The notes below the pieces were generated by a model. It saw nothing but the letters and a program-made list of their open reading frames with translations. It made no database searches and was not told where the DNA came from. Of a stretch of DNA of 6,711 bases, positions 5,235 to 6,711 are shown piece by piece; within the stretch, counting starts at the first letter, position 1; every line of letters begins with the position of its first letter. Both the position numbers and the translations under genes were made by a program. Source of the DNA: an uncultured archaeon A07HN63 (GTDB taxonomy: Archaea > Halobacteriota > Halobacteria > Halobacteriales > Haloferacaceae); NCBI GenBank assembly GCA_000496215.1, contig KI543211.1:9650-16360 (forward strand), written 5' to 3'.

Positions 5235-5543
5235 ATGGAACGAATCGTCGAGGTGGTGCCGGCGGCCGGACTGCACGCGCGGCCGGCGTCGGAGTTCGTC
5301 CAGACGGCGAACGGATTCGACAGCGAGGTGACGGTCGGCCGCGCCGACGGCGACGATGCCGTGAGCGCGAACAGCATGCTCGCGGTGACCGGGCTGAACG
5401 TCGACCACGGCGAACAGGTCCGGATTACCGCCGAGGGCGACGACGCCGCAGCCGCACTCGACGAACTCGAAGCCCTGCTGTCGACACCGGTGGAAGACGA
5501 GGATAGCGGAGAGGGAGAAGGCGAGGGTGGTGGCGACGGATGA
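5235..5543 (+). CDS. ptsH: PTS phosphocarrier protein HPr
   Basis: This 102-residue HPr accepts phosphate from enzyme I and passes it to a sugar-specific enzyme II or to a DhaM-type protein. The active-site signature GLHARPAS is at 12-19, with His14 as the phosphorylated residue (His15 in E. coli). ANSMLAV (45-51) places Ser47 at the position of the regulatory Ser46 of Gram-positive HPr, but the usual Lys before it is Asn46. The normal ~85-residue fold ends near residue 84; the last ~16 residues are an acidic Gly-rich tail (EDEDSGEGEGEGGGDG). The ATG at 5235 is chosen because MERIVEVV is the first strand; the in-frame ATG at 5202 would add 11 residues over the presumed promoter. The TGA overlaps the enzyme I ATG, so the two are translated together. 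Confidence 0.9.
   Translation: MERIVEVVPAAGLHARPASEFVQTANGFDSEVTVGRADGDDAVSANSMLAVTGLNVDHGEQVRITAEGDDAAAALDELEALLSTPVEDEDSGEGEGEGGGDG
5523..5533 (+). promoter_or_regulatory. Shine-Dalgarno-like tract for ptsI inside ptsH
   Basis: GAGGGTGGTGG contains two GGTG matches to the archaeal anti-Shine-Dalgarno, the nearer ending 7 nt before the ptsI ATG at 5540. Since ptsI starts within ptsH, an internal ribosome site makes sense here, unlike the leaderless genes around it. Confidence 0.45.
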
Positions 5544-6711
5544 ACCTCGACGGCATCGGGAGCACGCCGCTGTCGGGCGTCGGCACCGCACGCTGGTATC
5601 GACCGATGGCAGCACTCACGCTTCCCGACCGACCCGACCCCGACAGCGTCGACAGCGACGCCGAGCGCGAGCGGTTCGCGGCGGCACAGGCAACCGCCCG
5701 CGAGGGGATCGAGGCCGCCGAACAGCGGGCAGCCACCCGCGTCGGTGAGGAGGAAGCCGCCGTCTTCGAGGCCCACCTCCAGTTTCTCGATGATCCCCAG
5801 CTCGTCGGCGATATCGAGGACGCAATCGACGAGGGGACGCTCGCCGAACACGCCGTCAACGATCGGTTTGCGGAGGCGATCACCCAGTTCGAGGAGATGG
5901 ACGGCCGGATGGCCGAACGCGCCGACGATCTGCGGGATATCCGGGACCGACTCCTGCGCGCGCTGCTGGCGGTCGAAACCACCGGGCTCTCGTCGCTGCC
6001 CGCTGGTACCGTCCTGCTGGCCGAGCGACTCACGCCGAGCGACACCGCCGAACTCGACCCCGACGCCGTTGCGGGCATCGCCACGATCGAGGGGGGCCGG
6101 ACATCCCATGCCGCGATTATCGCTCGCTCGCTGTCGATCCCGGCGGTCGTCGGCGTCGGCGAGGCGTTGAGCGAGATCGATGACGGGGCGGAGGTGCTCG
6201 TCGACGGCGACGCCGGCAGGGTCGTCGTTGACCCCGACAAGGGCGATCAAGAGGCTGCCGGTGGGCTGGACGCCGAGGTGATCGAGGCGTCGGTCTCGAC
6301 GGCCGACAGACAGCCCATCGAGGTCGCCGCCAACGTCGGCAGCGAGGGCGAGGTCGACGCCGCGGTCGGCCGCGGCGCGGATGGGATCGGGCTCTTTCGC
6401 ACCGAGTTCCTCTTTCTGGATCGAGAGACACCACCCGACGAGAGCGAGCAGTACGAGGCGATCACCGCCGCGCTGGCGGCCTTCCCCGACGACCGCGTCG
6501 TCGTCCGGACGCTCGATATCGGCGGCGACAAGGACGTGCCGTATCTCGATCTGCCGAGCGAGACGAACCCGTTCCTCGGCCAGCGCGGGATTCGGCTCTC
6601 GCTGGGGGCCCACAGCGACCTCTTCGAGACACACCTGCGCGCGCTGTTGCGCGCCGCCGGCAGCGAGTACGGCGACGACCTCGCGGTGATGGTGCCGATG
6701 GCAAGCCGGAT
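5540..6711 (+). CDS. ptsI: PTS enzyme I (PEP-protein phosphotransferase), C-terminus cut off
   Basis: The first 390 residues of about 560-575 are present and in frame to the window edge. Enzyme I takes phosphate from phosphoenolpyruvate and gives it to HPr, the first step of the cytoplasmic PTS relay. After the N-terminal strand (MNLDGIGSTPLSGVG), residues about 35-145 form the helical HPr-binding domain, ending in MAERADDLRDIRDRLLRALL. The swivelling phosphohistidine domain has GGRTSHAAIIAR (185-196) with His190, equivalent to His189 of E. coli. The PEP-binding barrel begins near 258 and shows GIGLFRTEFLF (282-292, Arg287) and RTLDIGGDK (323-331, Arg323), both matching PEP-binding arginines. 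The last catalytic Cys lies beyond the window. It overlaps ptsH by 4 nt, which makes the phosphorelay partnership firm. No enzyme II gene is visible. Confidence 0.92.
   Translation, partial: MNLDGIGSTPLSGVGTARWYRPMAALTLPDRPDPDSVDSDAERERFAAAQATAREGIEAAEQRAATRVGEEEAAVFEAHLQFLDDPQLVGDIEDAIDEGTLAEHAVNDRFAEAITQFEEMDGRMAERADDLRDIRDRLLRALLAVETTGLSSLPAGTVLLAERLTPSDTAELDPDAVAGIATIEGGRTSHAAIIARSLSIPAVVGVGEALSEIDDGAEVLVDGDAGRVVVDPDKGDQEAAGGLDAEVIEASVSTADRQPIEVAANVGSEGEVDAAVGRGADGIGLFRTEFLFLDRETPPDESEQYEAITAALAAFPDDRVVVRTLDIGGDKDVPYLDLPSETNPFLGQRGIRLSLGAHSDLFETHLRALLRAAGSEYGDDLAVMVPMASR

Noticed and set aside
4910..6634. Minus-strand open frame of 574 codons opposite the end of glmM, ptsH and ptsI
   Set aside because: It is the mirror of three well-supported genes in G/C-ending codon DNA, where antisense stops are rare. 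Its sequence is low-complexity (runs of Ser, Pro and Arg) with no recognisable domain, and it has no promoter-like box.

Overview
The window looks like chromosomal DNA of a halophilic archaeon (Halobacteria). The proteins are very acidic (Asp, Glu), codons end mostly in G or C, genes are tightly packed, and most starts have an A/T-rich box 24-29 nt upstream with no Shine-Dalgarno, which is the haloarchaeal leaderless pattern. One gene closely resembles the haloarchaeal HVO_0476-type zinc-finger family. I cannot assign a genus.

Layout. On the minus strand are the first 58 codons of a formate/nitrite-transporter (FNT) family membrane protein (1-174, cut by the window edge) and a 39-residue protein with two CPxCG knuckles (297-416). 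Divergent from the small protein is a YfcE/MJ0936-type metallophosphoesterase (499-1002). Next come a type II toxin-antitoxin pair, RHH-HTH antitoxin then PIN-like toxin, overlapping by 4 nt (1109-1950), and 27 nt later an M29-like aminopeptidase (1978-2961). An HVO_0476-type zinc-finger protein follows (3049-3780). Its last ~25 codons look like read-through into the promoter region of the next gene, a GlmM-type phosphohexomutase (3802-5157). The window closes with a PTS pair, HPr (5235-5543) and enzyme I (from 5540, cut at residue 390), joined by an ATGA overlap.

How the genes work together. Two real modules are visible. The antitoxin and toxin overlap and were probably transferred or retained as one unit. 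HPr and enzyme I form the PEP-dependent phosphorelay (PEP to EI His190 to HPr His14); no sugar-specific enzyme II or DhaM is in view, so the final acceptor is unknown. GlmM makes glucosamine-1-phosphate for UDP-GlcNAc and is beside the PTS genes, but it has its own likely promoter and nothing shows a functional link. The other genes appear to be single housekeeping units.

No rRNA, tRNA, CRISPR array, insertion sequence or phage gene is seen. I did not find a clearly new system. The points most worth checking are the apparent stop-codon loss in the zinc-finger gene with a hairpin beneath it, the two-domain antitoxin with its PIN-like toxin, and the PTS pair without visible enzymes II.
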